In this document: one piece after another, positions 39,229 through 48,299 of the stretch
Layout of the letters: each line of letters starts with the position of its first letter
How positions within the stretch are numbered: the first letter of the stretch is position 1
NCBI RefSeq assembly: GCF_003003215.1
Contig: NZ_PVUF01000001.1
Coordinates: 620,001-684,000, forward strand
Reading direction: 5' to 3'
Source of the DNA: Tritonibacter scottomollicae
GTDB taxonomy: Bacteria > Pseudomonadota > Alphaproteobacteria > Rhodobacterales > Rhodobacteraceae
Length of the DNA stretch: 64,000 nucleotides
Position numbers and translations under genes: made by a program
Notes under the pieces: generated by a model
Told to the model about the DNA's origin: nothing
The model's database searches: none
The model's input: only the letters and a program-made list of their open reading frames with translations

Positions 39229-40359
39229 ATGAAGAAGCTAATGTTGGCCACAGCGGCCGCGGCGCTGGCCGCGGGCGGAGCGATGGCGGATGTCAAAGTC
39301 GGGATGATCACCACGCTTTCGGGCGGCGGTGCGAGCCTCGGCATCGACACCCGCGATGGGTTCATGCTGGCGATGGAAGATGCCAACCGCGATGATGTCG
39401 AGGTGGTCATCGAAGACGACCAGCGCAAGCCCGATATCGCGGTGCAGCTCGCGGATAAGATGATCCAATCGGAAAAGGTCGACGTGCTGACCGGTATCGT
39501 CTGGTCAAACCTCGCCATGGCCGTGGTGCCTGCTGCCACTGCGCAAGGTCTGTTCTACCTTTCGACCAACGCCGCGCCTGCGCAACTGGCGGGCAAGGGC
39601 TGTAACTCCAACTATTTCTCCGTGTCTTATCAGAACGATAACCTCCATGAAGGTGCGGGTGCTTACGCAACCCAAGCCGGGTTCAAAAACACCTTCATCC
39701 TTGCGCCGAACTATCCGGCGGGCATCGACAGCCTCACCGGGTTCAAGCGGTTCTACGAGGGCGAACTGGCAGGTGAGGTCTACACCAAGCTGGGGCAGAC
39801 GGATTACGCGGCTGAAATCGCGCAGATCCGCGCGTCTGGCGCAGACAGCGTGTTCTTCTTCCTGCCCGGCGGCATGGGGATTTCCTTCTTGAAGCAATAT
39901 GCCGACAGCGGCGTGGATCTGCCCGTGGTTGGCCCGGCCTTCAGCTTTGATCAGGGCATCCTGCAAGCGGTGGGCGAGGCGGCTGTTGGGGTCAAGAACT
40001 CCTCCACATGGTCCAAGGATCTGGACAATGAGGCCAACGCGGCTTTTGTCGCGGCCTTCCAGCAGAAATACGACCGCCTGCCGTCGATCTACGCGGCGCA
40101 GGGCTATGACACTGCAAATCTGCTGTTGTCGGCCATCGACAAGGCGGATGTGAATGATGACGCGGCCTTTGCTGCGGCCCTGAAGGAGGCGGATTTTGCC
40201 TCTGTGCGGGGGGAGTTCTCCTTTGCCGCCAATAATCACCCGATCCAGAACGTCTATGTGCGTGAGGTCATCAAGGAAGGCGACGTCTTTACCAACAAGA
40301 TCGTCGGCACCGCCCTTGAGGATCATGCAAACGCCTATGTGGACGCGTGCAAGATGTAA
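39229..40359 (+). CDS. Branched-chain-type ABC substrate-binding protein
   Basis: This 376-residue periplasmic protein has signal peptide MKKLMLATAAAALAAGGAMA and a type I periplasmic-binding fold of the LivJ/K kind (KVGMITTLSGGGASLGIDTR and NYPAGIDSLTGFKRFYEG). Related proteins in aromatic clusters bind benzoate-like ligands, so anthranilate or a related aromatic is inferred. ATG 39229 follows a GGGAG about 8 nt upstream. First gene of a complete importer. Confidence 0.92.
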   Translation: MKKLMLATAAAALAAGGAMADVKVGMITTLSGGGASLGIDTRDGFMLAMEDANRDDVEVVIEDDQRKPDIAVQLADKMIQSEKVDVLTGIVWSNLAMAVVPAATAQGLFYLSTNAAPAQLAGKGCNSNYFSVSYQNDNLHEGAGAYATQAGFKNTFILAPNYPAGIDSLTGFKRFYEGELAGEVYTKLGQTDYAAEIAQIRASGADSVFFFLPGGMGISFLKQYADSGVDLPVVGPAFSFDQGILQAVGEAAVGVKNSSTWSKDLDNEANAAFVAAFQQKYDRLPSIYAAQGYDTANLLLSAIDKADVNDDAAFAAALKEADFASVRGEFSFAANNHPIQNVYVREVIKEGDVFTNKIVGTALEDHANAYVDACKM

Positions 40360-40416
40360 GTGAGGCGCGCCCGGCCCGCATCTCTCGCGGGTCGGGGCAC
40401 ACCTGAAAGAAGACAT

Positions 40417-41337
40417 ATGTCAACGATACTTATCATCGAGCAGGTGCTGAACGGGCTGCAATCCGGCGTCATGCTCTTTCTCATGGCGGCAGGGCTGACG
40501 CTGATCTTTGGCGTCATGGGGCTTATCAACCTCGCCCATGGCTCGCTCTATATGGTTGGGGCCTTTGCGGCGGCGGCTGTGGCGGGCGTCACGGGGTCGT
40601 TTGTATTGGCGCTGGTCGCGGCCCTTGCGGCAGCGGCCCTTGCGGGGGCTGTGATCGAGGTCGCGGTGATCCGCAGGCTCTATGACAGTGACCATCTCGA
40701 TCAGGTCTTGGCGACCTTTGCGCTCATTCTGATCTTTTCCGAGGGCACACGCTGGGTCTTTGGGTCTTTTCCGCTGTTCCTGGACATTCCCGATGCCTTG
40801 TCTGGGCCGGTGACCTTGCCCGGCGGCATCCAGTACCCTTTGTATCGTTTGGCGCTGATTGGCGTGGGGCTGCTGGTGGCGTTTGGCCTGTGGCTCTTGA
40901 TTGAGCGCACACGTATCGGCATCCAGATCCGCGCGGGTGAAAACGACCGCGAGATGATCGCGGCGCTGGGCGTCGATATCTCGAAACTTTACACGCTGGT
41001 CTTTGCGCTGGGGGCGGCCCTGGCTGGTCTCGCGGGCGCATTGGTGGGCGCAATCCAGTCGGTGCAGGTGGGCATGGGCGAGCCGGTGCTGATCCTGGCC
41101 TTCGTGGTGATCGTCATCGGCGGGATCGGGTCCATCAAGGGCGCGTTTATCGGCGCATTGCTGGTGGGGCTTACGGACACATTGGTCGGGATCTTCCTGC
41201 CCGAAGTACTGAAACTCTTTATGGACGCCGCCCCTGCAACCTCTGCCGGATCCTCGATTGCCTCGATGTCGATCTACATCCTGATGAGTCTTGTCTTGAT
41301 CTGGCGTCCCTCTGGCCTGTTCGGAGCACGCGCATGA
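40417..41337 (+). CDS. Branched-chain-type ABC permease, LivH-like
   Basis: A 306-residue inner-membrane permease with about eight helices. The LivH signature is LIFGVMGLINLAHGSLYMVGA and the coupling loop is RIGIQIRAGENDREMIAALG followed by VDISKLYTLVFALGAALAGLAG in the helix region. Start ATG 40417. It pairs with the LivM-like protein to form the membrane channel. Confidence 0.92.
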   Translation: MSTILIIEQVLNGLQSGVMLFLMAAGLTLIFGVMGLINLAHGSLYMVGAFAAAAVAGVTGSFVLALVAALAAAALAGAVIEVAVIRRLYDSDHLDQVLATFALILIFSEGTRWVFGSFPLFLDIPDALSGPVTLPGGIQYPLYRLALIGVGLLVAFGLWLLIERTRIGIQIRAGENDREMIAALGVDISKLYTLVFALGAALAGLAGALVGAIQSVQVGMGEPVLILAFVVIVIGGIGSIKGAFIGALLVGLTDTLVGIFLPEVLKLFMDAAPATSAGSSIASMSIYILMSLVLIWRPSGLFGARA

Positions 41338-42317
41338 GCCGAGAAACACTCTTTAACGCAGCCCTGCTGCTGGGTCTGATTGCCGTGCCTGCATGGGCGG
41401 TGATGATGGATGAACCCTTTACGATCACGCTGGCGACCCGTGCAGTGATCCTTGCGCTTGCGGCGGCGGGGCTGAATATCGCGCTGGGCATCGGCGGGCT
41501 GGTGAGCCTTGGCCACGCGGTGTTTTTCGGGATTGGCGGCTACGCCATGGGCATCCTTGCCCATCACGCCCAAAGCTATACACCGCTGATGGAATGGCCT
41601 TTCCTGATCGAAGGCACCAAGTTCATGCCGGTGATCTGGCTTCTGGCCGTTGTGGTCTCGGCCGTTGCGGCCTTCCTGATCGGATTGATGTCGCTGCGTA
41701 CCACCGGGGCCTATTTCATCATGATCACGCTCGCCTTTGGTCAGATGTTTTACTACTTCGCCATCTCCTGGAGCACCTATGGCGGCGAAGATGGCATGTC
41801 GATCTACATCAGGAACGACTTTCCCGGCCTCAACACGCTTGTTCCGATCCAGTTCTACGGGCTGTGCCTCGCAATCCTCGTTGTGGTGCTGATCTTCACC
41901 GCCCGCTTGCGCCGCTCGCCCTTTGGGTTGGCGCTGAACGCGGCGCGTCAGGTGCCCGCACGCGTGGAGGCCGTGGGCATGGATCCGATGCGCCTGAAAC
42001 TGGTGGCCTTTGTCATCTCCGGTGTCATCACCGGTCTGGCTGGCGCGCTATTTGCCGATCTCAACCGCTTTGTCAGCCCGACCATGTTTAGCTGGCAGTT
42101 CTCGGGCGAGATCATGATCCTTGTGATCCTCGGCGGGGTGGGGCGGCTGTTTGGGCCTGTTGCGGGGGCTGTGACCTTTGTGGCGCTGGAACATTTCCTC
42201 GGTGGCATCACCGAATTCTGGCACATCTTCCTCGGGCTGATCCTTCTGGCGGTCGTGCTCTTTGCGCGCGGTGGCATCACCGGGCTGGTGGCAGGCAAGG
42301 AGGCGACCCATGACTGA
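41334..42317 (+). CDS. Branched-chain-type ABC permease, LivM-like
   Basis: A 327-residue permease with the LivM motifs LNIALGIGGLVSLGHAVFFG and FGLALNAARQVPARVEAVGM. About ten hydrophobic segments. It overlaps the LivH-like stop by 4 nt. The importer it belongs to lies between the ligase and thioesterase genes, which ties transport to the aromatic substrate of the operon. Confidence 0.92.
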   Translation: MSRETLFNAALLLGLIAVPAWAVMMDEPFTITLATRAVILALAAAGLNIALGIGGLVSLGHAVFFGIGGYAMGILAHHAQSYTPLMEWPFLIEGTKFMPVIWLLAVVVSAVAAFLIGLMSLRTTGAYFIMITLAFGQMFYYFAISWSTYGGEDGMSIYIRNDFPGLNTLVPIQFYGLCLAILVVVLIFTARLRRSPFGLALNAARQVPARVEAVGMDPMRLKLVAFVISGVITGLAGALFADLNRFVSPTMFSWQFSGEIMILVILGGVGRLFGPVAGAVTFVALEHFLGGITEFWHIFLGLILLAVVLFARGGITGLVAGKEATHD

Positions 42318-43059
42318 GACCATTCTTGCAACTCACGGCATCACCAAATCCTTCGGCGCGCTGAAGGCCAGCAACGATATCTCGATTGATCTGCGCCCCG
42401 GCGAAATTCACGCCATCATCGGTCCCAATGGGGCAGGTAAATCCACGCTGATCGGCCAGATTTGCGGCTCACTTGCGCCGGATGCAGGTCGCGTAGAGCT
42501 GATGGGCCAGGATGTGACCGGCCTCAGTACCGATCAGCGGGCGCGAGCCGGGCTTGGGCGGACCTTTCAGATCTCGGCGCTGGCGATGGAGGACACGGTG
42601 CTGGAGAACGCCATCCTCGGCGCCATGGGCGCCAGCGGCAGGTCGTGGCGGTTTTGGTCGGCAGCGCTTGGCGACAGGTCTTTGCGCACCCGCGCCGAGG
42701 CGGCGCTGGAACGGGTTGGCCTCGCGGAGAGCATGACGAAACGCTGCGCCGACCTGAGCCATGGTCAGCGCCGCCAGCTGGAGGTCGCCGTGGCGTTGAC
42801 GCTCGCGCCAAAGGCCTTCGTGATGGATGAACCGATGGCGGGCCTTGGCGCAGAAGGGTCCAAGAACCTCACCGGGTTCCTCGACAGCCTGCGCCAAGAG
42901 GCTCCGATCCTTTTGGTGGAACATGACATGGACGCGGTCTTTGCGCTCGCGGACCGGATCAGCGTGCTGGTCTACGGCGAGGTCATCGCCACCGGCAGCG
43001 TCGATCAGATCCGCAGCGATCCGCGCGTGCGCGAAGCCTATCTGGGAGAAAGCGCATGA
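42310..43059 (+). CDS. Branched-chain-type ABC ATPase, LivG-like
   Basis: A 249-residue ATPase: Walker A GPNGAGKSTL, signature LSHGQRRQLEVAVAL, Walker B FVMDEPMAGLG and H-loop LLVEHDMDAVF. The signature is LSHGQ, a common LivG variant. ATG 42310 overlaps the LivM-like gene end by 8 nt. Confidence 0.93.
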   Translation: MTETILATHGITKSFGALKASNDISIDLRPGEIHAIIGPNGAGKSTLIGQICGSLAPDAGRVELMGQDVTGLSTDQRARAGLGRTFQISALAMEDTVLENAILGAMGASGRSWRFWSAALGDRSLRTRAEAALERVGLAESMTKRCADLSHGQRRQLEVAVALTLAPKAFVMDEPMAGLGAEGSKNLTGFLDSLRQEAPILLVEHDMDAVFALADRISVLVYGEVIATGSVDQIRSDPRVREAYLGESA

Positions 43060-43742
43060 GTCTTTTGTCCGTCAAATCCCTCACGGCCTCCTACGGCGTG
43101 AGCCAGGCCCTGTTTGGTGTCGACCTTGATATCAATCCGGGCGAGGTGGTGGCGCTTATGGGCCGCAACGGCATGGGCAAATCCACCACGGTCAAGGCGA
43201 TCTGCCGCATGATCACCGCGGGCGGCACGCTGGAGTTTGCAGGCCAGAACCTGCACGCATTGCCCAGCCACAAGGCCGCACGTCTGGGCCTTGGTCTGGT
43301 GCCTGAAGGGCGGCGCTGTTTTTGCGACCTCACGGTGGCCGAGAACCTCCTCGCGACCAGCCGCCCCGGTGACTGGGACATGGGCCGGGTGACTCAGCTT
43401 TTCCCGCGTTTGGGCGAACGTCACAGCCAGCTTTCGGCGTCGCTCTCGGGCGGTGAGCAACAGATGCTCGCCATCGGTCGCGCCCTGATGACCAACCCGC
43501 GCCTGCTGATCCTGGACGAAGCCACGGAAGGCCTCGCACCGATCATCCGTCAGGAAATCTGGTCTGCGATCAACCGGCTGAAACAGGACACCGATATGGC
43601 GATCCTGGTGATCGACAAGACACTGGCGGAGCTGGAACAGGTCTGTGATCGCGCTGTGATGCTGGAGCGTGGCAAGACCGTCTGGAGTGGTGCCATGACG
43701 GCGCTGACCCCGGACATCACTGAACGCTATGTAGGGGTTTGA
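43056..43742 (+). CDS. Branched-chain-type ABC ATPase, LivF-like
   Basis: A 228-residue ATPase: Walker A GRNGMGKSTT, the LivF-type LGLVPEGRRCFCDLTVAENLL, signature LSGGEQQMLAIGRALMTNP and Walker B LLILDEATEGLAP. It overlaps the LivG-like stop by 4 nt and ends 3 bp before the thioesterase. Confidence 0.93.
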   Translation: MSLLSVKSLTASYGVSQALFGVDLDINPGEVVALMGRNGMGKSTTVKAICRMITAGGTLEFAGQNLHALPSHKAARLGLGLVPEGRRCFCDLTVAENLLATSRPGDWDMGRVTQLFPRLGERHSQLSASLSGGEQQMLAIGRALMTNPRLLILDEATEGLAPIIRQEIWSAINRLKQDTDMAILVIDKTLAELEQVCDRAVMLERGKTVWSGAMTALTPDITERYVGV

Positions 43743-43745
43743 GCC

Positions 43746-44150
43746 ATGTATGAAATGCCGCAAAAAGTGCTGTTCAAGCACTGTGACCCTGCGGGGATTG
43801 TCTTCTACCCGCGTTATTTCGAGATGATGAACGATTGCGTCGAGAGCTGGTTTGCGGACGTCTTGGAATGGCCGTTTGAGGACATCCACAAGACCGCTGG
43901 CGTGCCGACGGCCAACATCCAAACGCGCTTTTCCGCGCCCAGCCGCCATGGCGAGCAGCTGGTGCTGAAATTGCGGGTGATAAAGCTGGGTCGGAGCTCT
44001 CTGACCTACGAGATGACCGCCACATGCAACGATGAGCTTCGCTTTGAGACAGAAGCGACGCTGGTGCATGTGGCAGCAAGCGGGCGGCCTGACCTCTGGC
44101 CTGCGCCCATTAGAACAAAAATTGAATATGACATGAAAGGGCAGACATGA
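43746..44150 (+). CDS. 4HBT-fold acyl-CoA thioesterase
   Basis: A 134-residue hotdog-fold thioesterase. The catalytic loop is KHCDPAGIVFYPRYFEMMND, where the Asp of HCDPAGIV is the usual nucleophile or general base of 4-hydroxybenzoyl-CoA thioesterases. In the anthranilate operon it may release CoA from dead-end aryl-CoA esters or recycle CoA. Substrate inferred from context. It overlaps the next ATG by 4 nt. Confidence 0.9.
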   Translation: MYEMPQKVLFKHCDPAGIVFYPRYFEMMNDCVESWFADVLEWPFEDIHKTAGVPTANIQTRFSAPSRHGEQLVLKLRVIKLGRSSLTYEMTATCNDELRFETEATLVHVAASGRPDLWPAPIRTKIEYDMKGQT

Positions 44151-44542
44151 CCCATCAAACCATTCACCCCGAAGGTTGGGCTCCGGCGAAGGGCTATGCC
44201 AACGGCATGTTGACACAGGATGGCGTTTTGCACATCGGCGGCCAGATCGGCTGGGACGAGAAGCAGGAATTTGCCTCCGACAGCTTTGTCGACCAGATGC
44301 GCCAGGCGTTGAAAAACATCAGATCGATCGTAGAGGCAGCGGGCGGCAAAGCTTCGGATGTCACCCGCCTGACGTGGTTCGTGATCGACAAGCAGGAATA
44401 TCTGGCGCACCAGGCCGAGGTTGGTGCCGCCTATCGGGAGGTCTTTGGCAAGCACTTCCCGGCGATGTCGATGCTGATCGTGGCGGGTCTTGTTGAGGAT
44501 CGCGCGCTGGTTGAGATCGAGGCCACGGCGCATATCAGCTGA
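44147..44542 (+). CDS. Rid (YjgF/YER057c/UK114) family protein lacking the catalytic Arg
   Basis: A 131-residue Rid-family protein: VLHIGGQIGWDEKQEF, MRQALKNIRSIVEAAGGKAS and VEIEATAHIS are family blocks. At the site where classical RidA has PARSCVEV with the imine-hydrolysing arginine, this protein has PAMSMLIV. The arginine is replaced by methionine. It therefore resembles the Rid subgroups not shown to deaminate 2-aminoacrylate. The ring product of the monooxygenase is itself an enamine, so a ligand-binding or hydrolysis role is attractive but unproven. Last gene of the operon. Confidence 0.9.
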   Translation: MTHQTIHPEGWAPAKGYANGMLTQDGVLHIGGQIGWDEKQEFASDSFVDQMRQALKNIRSIVEAAGGKASDVTRLTWFVIDKQEYLAHQAEVGAAYREVFGKHFPAMSMLIVAGLVEDRALVEIEATAHIS

Positions 44543-44589
44543 GTGCGGGGCGCGACCACTAGCAATCGCACAGCCTATCTGACTGGAAA

Positions 44590-44614
44590 AAAGGGCCCCG
44601 CACCGGGGCCCTTT
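44590..44614. terminator. Bidirectional terminator between convergent units
   Basis: AAAGGGCCCC (44590-44599) pairs with GGGGCCCTTT (44605-44614), a 10-bp stem. Upstream AAAAA makes the U-tract on the minus strand, ending the quinone-oxidoreductase gene. CTTTGCTGTT follows on the plus strand. Confidence 0.75.
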
Positions 44615-44644
44615 GCTGTTGGAGAAACCCGCAATCCGGTGGGG

Positions 44645-45643
44645 TCAGAGGGTCACGACCGCATTGCCCAACAGGCTTCCCTCTTCCACGGTTTCATGCG
44701 CGCCGGCGATGTCTTCCAGCGCAAAGCGACGATCAATCCGGGGCAACAACTGGCCGGAGGTGAGCAAAGCATTGATATCCTTGATCGCCTCTGCTTTGGC
44801 GGCATCGCTCATTGAGTAGACAAAGACCGGCTGCAGCTGAATGTTGCGGAATGCCAGCGGATAGAAGGGCAGGGCCGGCGTCAGATTGGAGGCCGAAGCA
44901 TAGGCGCCGACGGAGCCGTTGATCTTCAGGATCTGGGGGTAGATCTCCATATGAGCGGCAATATCCACATCGACCACATGGTCGATGCCACCATTGCCAA
45001 CCAGATCCAGCAGTTGATCGAGCAGCGGCGTTGCCTTGTAGTTCAGGACCTCATCCGCACCGGCTTCGCGCGCGATCTCTGCCTTGATGTCATTGGAGAC
45101 GGTCGCGATAACCCGTGCGCCCTTCGCCTTGGCGATCTGGATGGCGCTGTGGCCGACCGCACCGGCGCCGCCGGTCACCAGAACGGTGCGTCCTGCGACG
45201 GGACCGGCCCACATCAGCGCGCGGTGTGCGGTCATGGCCGGTACGCCGAGGCACGCCCCGGCCTCAAAGGACGCCTCCTCGGGCAATTCAACAGCCAGAT
45301 GGGCGGGTATGATCGCATATTGGGTTGCTGTGCCAAGCGGCCCCTGTCCCAGGCCATCGGCAGAGCGGTTGATGTTGTACATCCAGACGCGCTGACCGAC
45401 GCGGGCAGGGCCGACGCCTTCGCCAACTGCCTCGATCACGCCTGCGCCGTCATTATGGACCAGAACCTGATCGGCAATCATGGGGCCCTGTGCGCCCGAG
45501 CGCAATTTGACATCCGAAGGGTTCACGCCGGATGCGCGCATGGCCACCAGGACCTCGCCCGCGCCGGGGGATGGCAGGTCGACCTCCTTGAGTGCCAGGG
45601 TGTCCCGCGCCGTACCTCGGGCCGTGTTGAATACCGCTTTCAT
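44645..45643 (-). CDS. NADPH:quinone reductase-like zinc-less MDR oxidoreductase
   Basis: A 332-residue medium-chain dehydrogenase/reductase of the quinone oxidoreductase kind. The N-domain has ASGVNPSDVKLRSG, and the cofactor domain has VLVTGGAGAVGHSAIQIAKAKGARVIATVSN (GxGxxG within). Structural zinc cysteines are absent, as expected. ATG 45643 has AGGAG 6-7 nt upstream. It is convergent with the anthranilate operon; no functional link is shown. Confidence 0.9.
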   Translation of the reverse strand: MKAVFNTARGTARDTLALKEVDLPSPGAGEVLVAMRASGVNPSDVKLRSGAQGPMIADQVLVHNDGAGVIEAVGEGVGPARVGQRVWMYNINRSADGLGQGPLGTATQYAIIPAHLAVELPEEASFEAGACLGVPAMTAHRALMWAGPVAGRTVLVTGGAGAVGHSAIQIAKAKGARVIATVSNDIKAEIAREAGADEVLNYKATPLLDQLLDLVGNGGIDHVVDVDIAAHMEIYPQILKINGSVGAYASASNLTPALPFYPLAFRNIQLQPVFVYSMSDAAKAEAIKDINALLTSGQLLPRIDRRFALEDIAGAHETVEEGSLLGNAVVTL

Positions 45644-45854
45644 GATCACTCCTGTCGTTTGATCGGGAATTGGATTGACGCGCATGAGCCCTGAAATATG
45701 ACCCGAACGCAAGGGCGAGAAGGCCGATTTATAAGCACTGTAACAAGGTGTTAACCAAGAATGATGAACGCCGCCGTGGATTAGGCTTTGTGAAAACGAA
45801 TCTGTTTAGTGTCGTCTCAGTGTGGTGTGTGATTTCGGTCCGGAGGGCCTGTTC

Positions 45855-48197
45855 ATGAGATTGGGACAGACACTTGTTCTGTTTGCTCTTATTCTGGCGA
45901 TGCTGACCGGACTGTCGTTCTTGGGCTATCACTATTTGACCCTTGCGAGCGAGTATCGTGCCCGGAATCTGATCCACCTCGATCTGATGCACGATGCGCG
46001 CGATATTCTACACAACAACCCGATCTTGCGACCGGAATCCGCGCGGCACCTGAATGAGGTGTTGCAAGCGGCAGACGTTCAGCCCCGCTGGTGCATTAGC
46101 AACCTCTCTGCGATGGAGCACAAGGGATTTGTCCTACTCGGCGCAGAACCAGCACTTGCGATATGCGAGCGTGGGATCCGAGAGGGGCGGCGTGCTGAGG
46201 CGTTGTTGAAGCCGTTGATGGGGCCGCAGGCGGTCTTGGGAGATGATCCCAATAGCCTGTCTGATCATACCCTTAAGGTCAGGAAGCAGGTGCAAATCCT
46301 GCACGATCTCAGCTTTTCATTCCGCCCGACCCTGGATGTGATCGAGGCGCGGCTCGTGATGGTGGTCAAAACCGGCACCGGGATAGTGAGTTTCTGCCTT
46401 GCTCTGGTGTTCATTTTTCTAGCCCGCCAGATGGTCAGGTCGTGGCGGACGTTGTCCGAACAATCTCAGCAACTGAAACGGATGTCTCAACGCGTCTCCG
46501 CAGCGATGAGCGCCTCCACCGACGGGTTTGCGATCTTTGATGAGGAAAATCGCCTCGTCACCTGCAATGAGACCTATCGCGAGTTGAGCCATGTTGACCC
46601 GAAAGCAGTCAAGGTGGGTATGGCCCTGCCGGAAATCCTGGCGGATGCGGTACATGCAGGGCACTACGCGCTGCACGGTCAGTCGCCAGAAGACTACGTG
46701 ATGAGTTACAACAGCCGCATTGAAAGTCACGCCTATCGCGCTGAAACGCAGCTGGAGCTTTCGGGGGATCGCCATATCGTCTCGCGTGTGAACGAAACCG
46801 ATTCTGGCGACAAGGTCGTGACGCGGGTAGATATTACGGATCTCGTGCGCGGTGAGCGTGAGCAACGTCATGTGGCCGAGGTCTTGCAGGAGGCCAAGGA
46901 CCGGGTTGAAAAACAGTCGTTGAGCGACCCGCTGACGGACCTTGCAAACCGGCGGCATCTGGACCGCGAACTGGCGCGGCGGCTCGATGAGGCACCGGTG
47001 ACATTGGTGCGTATCGACCTGGACCGCTTCAAGAAAATCAACGACATCCTTGGGCATGAAGCGGGCGATTTCGTGCTGTGCCATGTTGCGGATGTGTTGC
47101 GCCTACACTCGAAGGCCGGAGATCTCATCGCACGGGTGGGCGGGGATGAATTTGTCGTCCTGTGCCAGCAGGGCACATCGCTGGCGCAGGGAGAGGTGCT
47201 GGCGAAGCGGGTTCTGGATGCGGTGCTGCAGCCGGTGGCGTGGGGGAACAAGCGCTGCAACTTCGGTGCCAGCTTCGGCGTTGCCCATGGCAAGCCGGGC
47301 GAAATGTCTGCAAGTGAGCTGCTCAGCAATGCCGATGCTGCTCTGTACCGTGCGAAAGCCTCAGGCCGCGCCATGGTCGAGGTGTTTACCGCCGAGATGC
47401 GAGCAGAAACCCTGGCGGAACGGGCTCTTGCAGACCGCATGCAGCATGCGCTCGAGGTTGGGGAAATCGTGCCCTATTATCACACCCAACATGACGCCCG
47501 CAGTTGGCAGCTTGCCGGTGTCGAAGTGCTGGCGCGCTGGGAACATCCCGAATTGGGCGTGTTGCCGCCGGTAAAGTTCCTCGGCATTGCCAAGCAATTG
47601 GGCCTTGAGGCGGAGCTTGACGGGCGCATTTTCGAGGCTGCGGTCAAGCAAATGGCCGAATTGGAGGCGCGGTCGATAGAGGTGCCGCGCGTGGCCTTCA
47701 ACGTCAGTGCGCCGCGGATCATGGAGCCGGGGTTTCTTGATACCGTGCGCAGCCACATCCCGGATCGCCGCGACCGCTTTGCCTTCGAAATACTGGAATC
47801 CATTTCTTGCGAGGAAGAAGGCGATGCGTTGATCTTCTGTATCGACGCCCTGAAGGACATGGGCTTCAAGATCGACGTGGATGATTTCGGCTCGGGGCAT
47901 GCCTCGATCAACGGGGTGCTGAATATCGAGCCAGATGCCCTGAAGATCGACCGCAACATCATCTTCCCGCTTGGTCAGAGCGAGCGGGCGGAGCGCATGG
48001 TCGCCTCGATCGTCGACCTTGCCCATACGCTCGATGTGAAAATCATCGCCGAAGGCGTCGATTCACTTGAGAAAGCGCGGCTGCTGCGTGAAATCGGCTG
48101 CGACATCCTGCAGGGGTTCTATTTCTCCGAGCCTCGCAGCTTCGCAGAGCTGAAGCTGAACCTGCTTGGGGTCGATCAGGATCGCAGCGCGATCTAG
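45855..48197 (+). CDS. Membrane PAS-GGDEF-EAL c-di-GMP enzyme
   Basis: A 780-residue protein. Helix 1 spans about residues 5-27 and helix 2 about 175-198, flanking a periplasmic domain of ~150 residues. A PAS domain (about 210-320: AMSASTDGFAIFDEENRLVT) precedes GGDEF (RVGGDEFVVLCQ, intact) and EAL (about 530-770). The EAL motif reads EVL. Other metal and base residues are present (FNVSAP, FEILES, VDDFGSGHAS, KIDRNI, EGVDS). The I-site RxxD is KAGD, so product inhibition is probably absent. Both synthesis and breakdown of c-di-GMP look possible. Confidence 0.92.
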   Translation: MRLGQTLVLFALILAMLTGLSFLGYHYLTLASEYRARNLIHLDLMHDARDILHNNPILRPESARHLNEVLQAADVQPRWCISNLSAMEHKGFVLLGAEPALAICERGIREGRRAEALLKPLMGPQAVLGDDPNSLSDHTLKVRKQVQILHDLSFSFRPTLDVIEARLVMVVKTGTGIVSFCLALVFIFLARQMVRSWRTLSEQSQQLKRMSQRVSAAMSASTDGFAIFDEENRLVTCNETYRELSHVDPKAVKVGMALPEILADAVHAGHYALHGQSPEDYVMSYNSRIESHAYRAETQLELSGDRHIVSRVNETDSGDKVVTRVDITDLVRGEREQRHVAEVLQEAKDRVEKQSLSDPLTDLANRRHLDRELARRLDEAPVTLVRIDLDRFKKINDILGHEAGDFVLCHVADVLRLHSKAGDLIARVGGDEFVVLCQQGTSLAQGEVLAKRVLDAVLQPVAWGNKRCNFGASFGVAHGKPGEMSASELLSNADAALYRAKASGRAMVEVFTAEMRAETLAERALADRMQHALEVGEIVPYYHTQHDARSWQLAGVEVLARWEHPELGVLPPVKFLGIAKQLGLEAELDGRIFEAAVKQMAELEARSIEVPRVAFNVSAPRIMEPGFLDTVRSHIPDRRDRFAFEILESISCEEEGDALIFCIDALKDMGFKIDVDDFGSGHASINGVLNIEPDALKIDRNIIFPLGQSERAERMVASIVDLAHTLDVKIIAEGVDSLEKARLLREIGCDILQGFYFSEPRSFAELKLNLLGVDQDRSAI

Positions 48198-48233
48198 CTC
48201 TTGCGTGATCTTGGGGGTGGTCGTGACTTAGAA

Positions 48234-48271
48234 CACGGGCGCTTGCCGGGGGTGTCCCGATGGCGCCCGTG
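48234..48271. terminator. Hairpin between convergent genes
   Basis: CACGGGCGC (48234-48242) pairs with GCGCCCGTG (48263-48271) around a 20-nt loop between the GGDEF-EAL gene and the convergent DDAH gene. No U-tract follows, so termination strength is doubtful. Confidence 0.4.
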
Positions 48272-48299
48272 CTGGGGATTGTCCTAGACGGCGCGCGGC

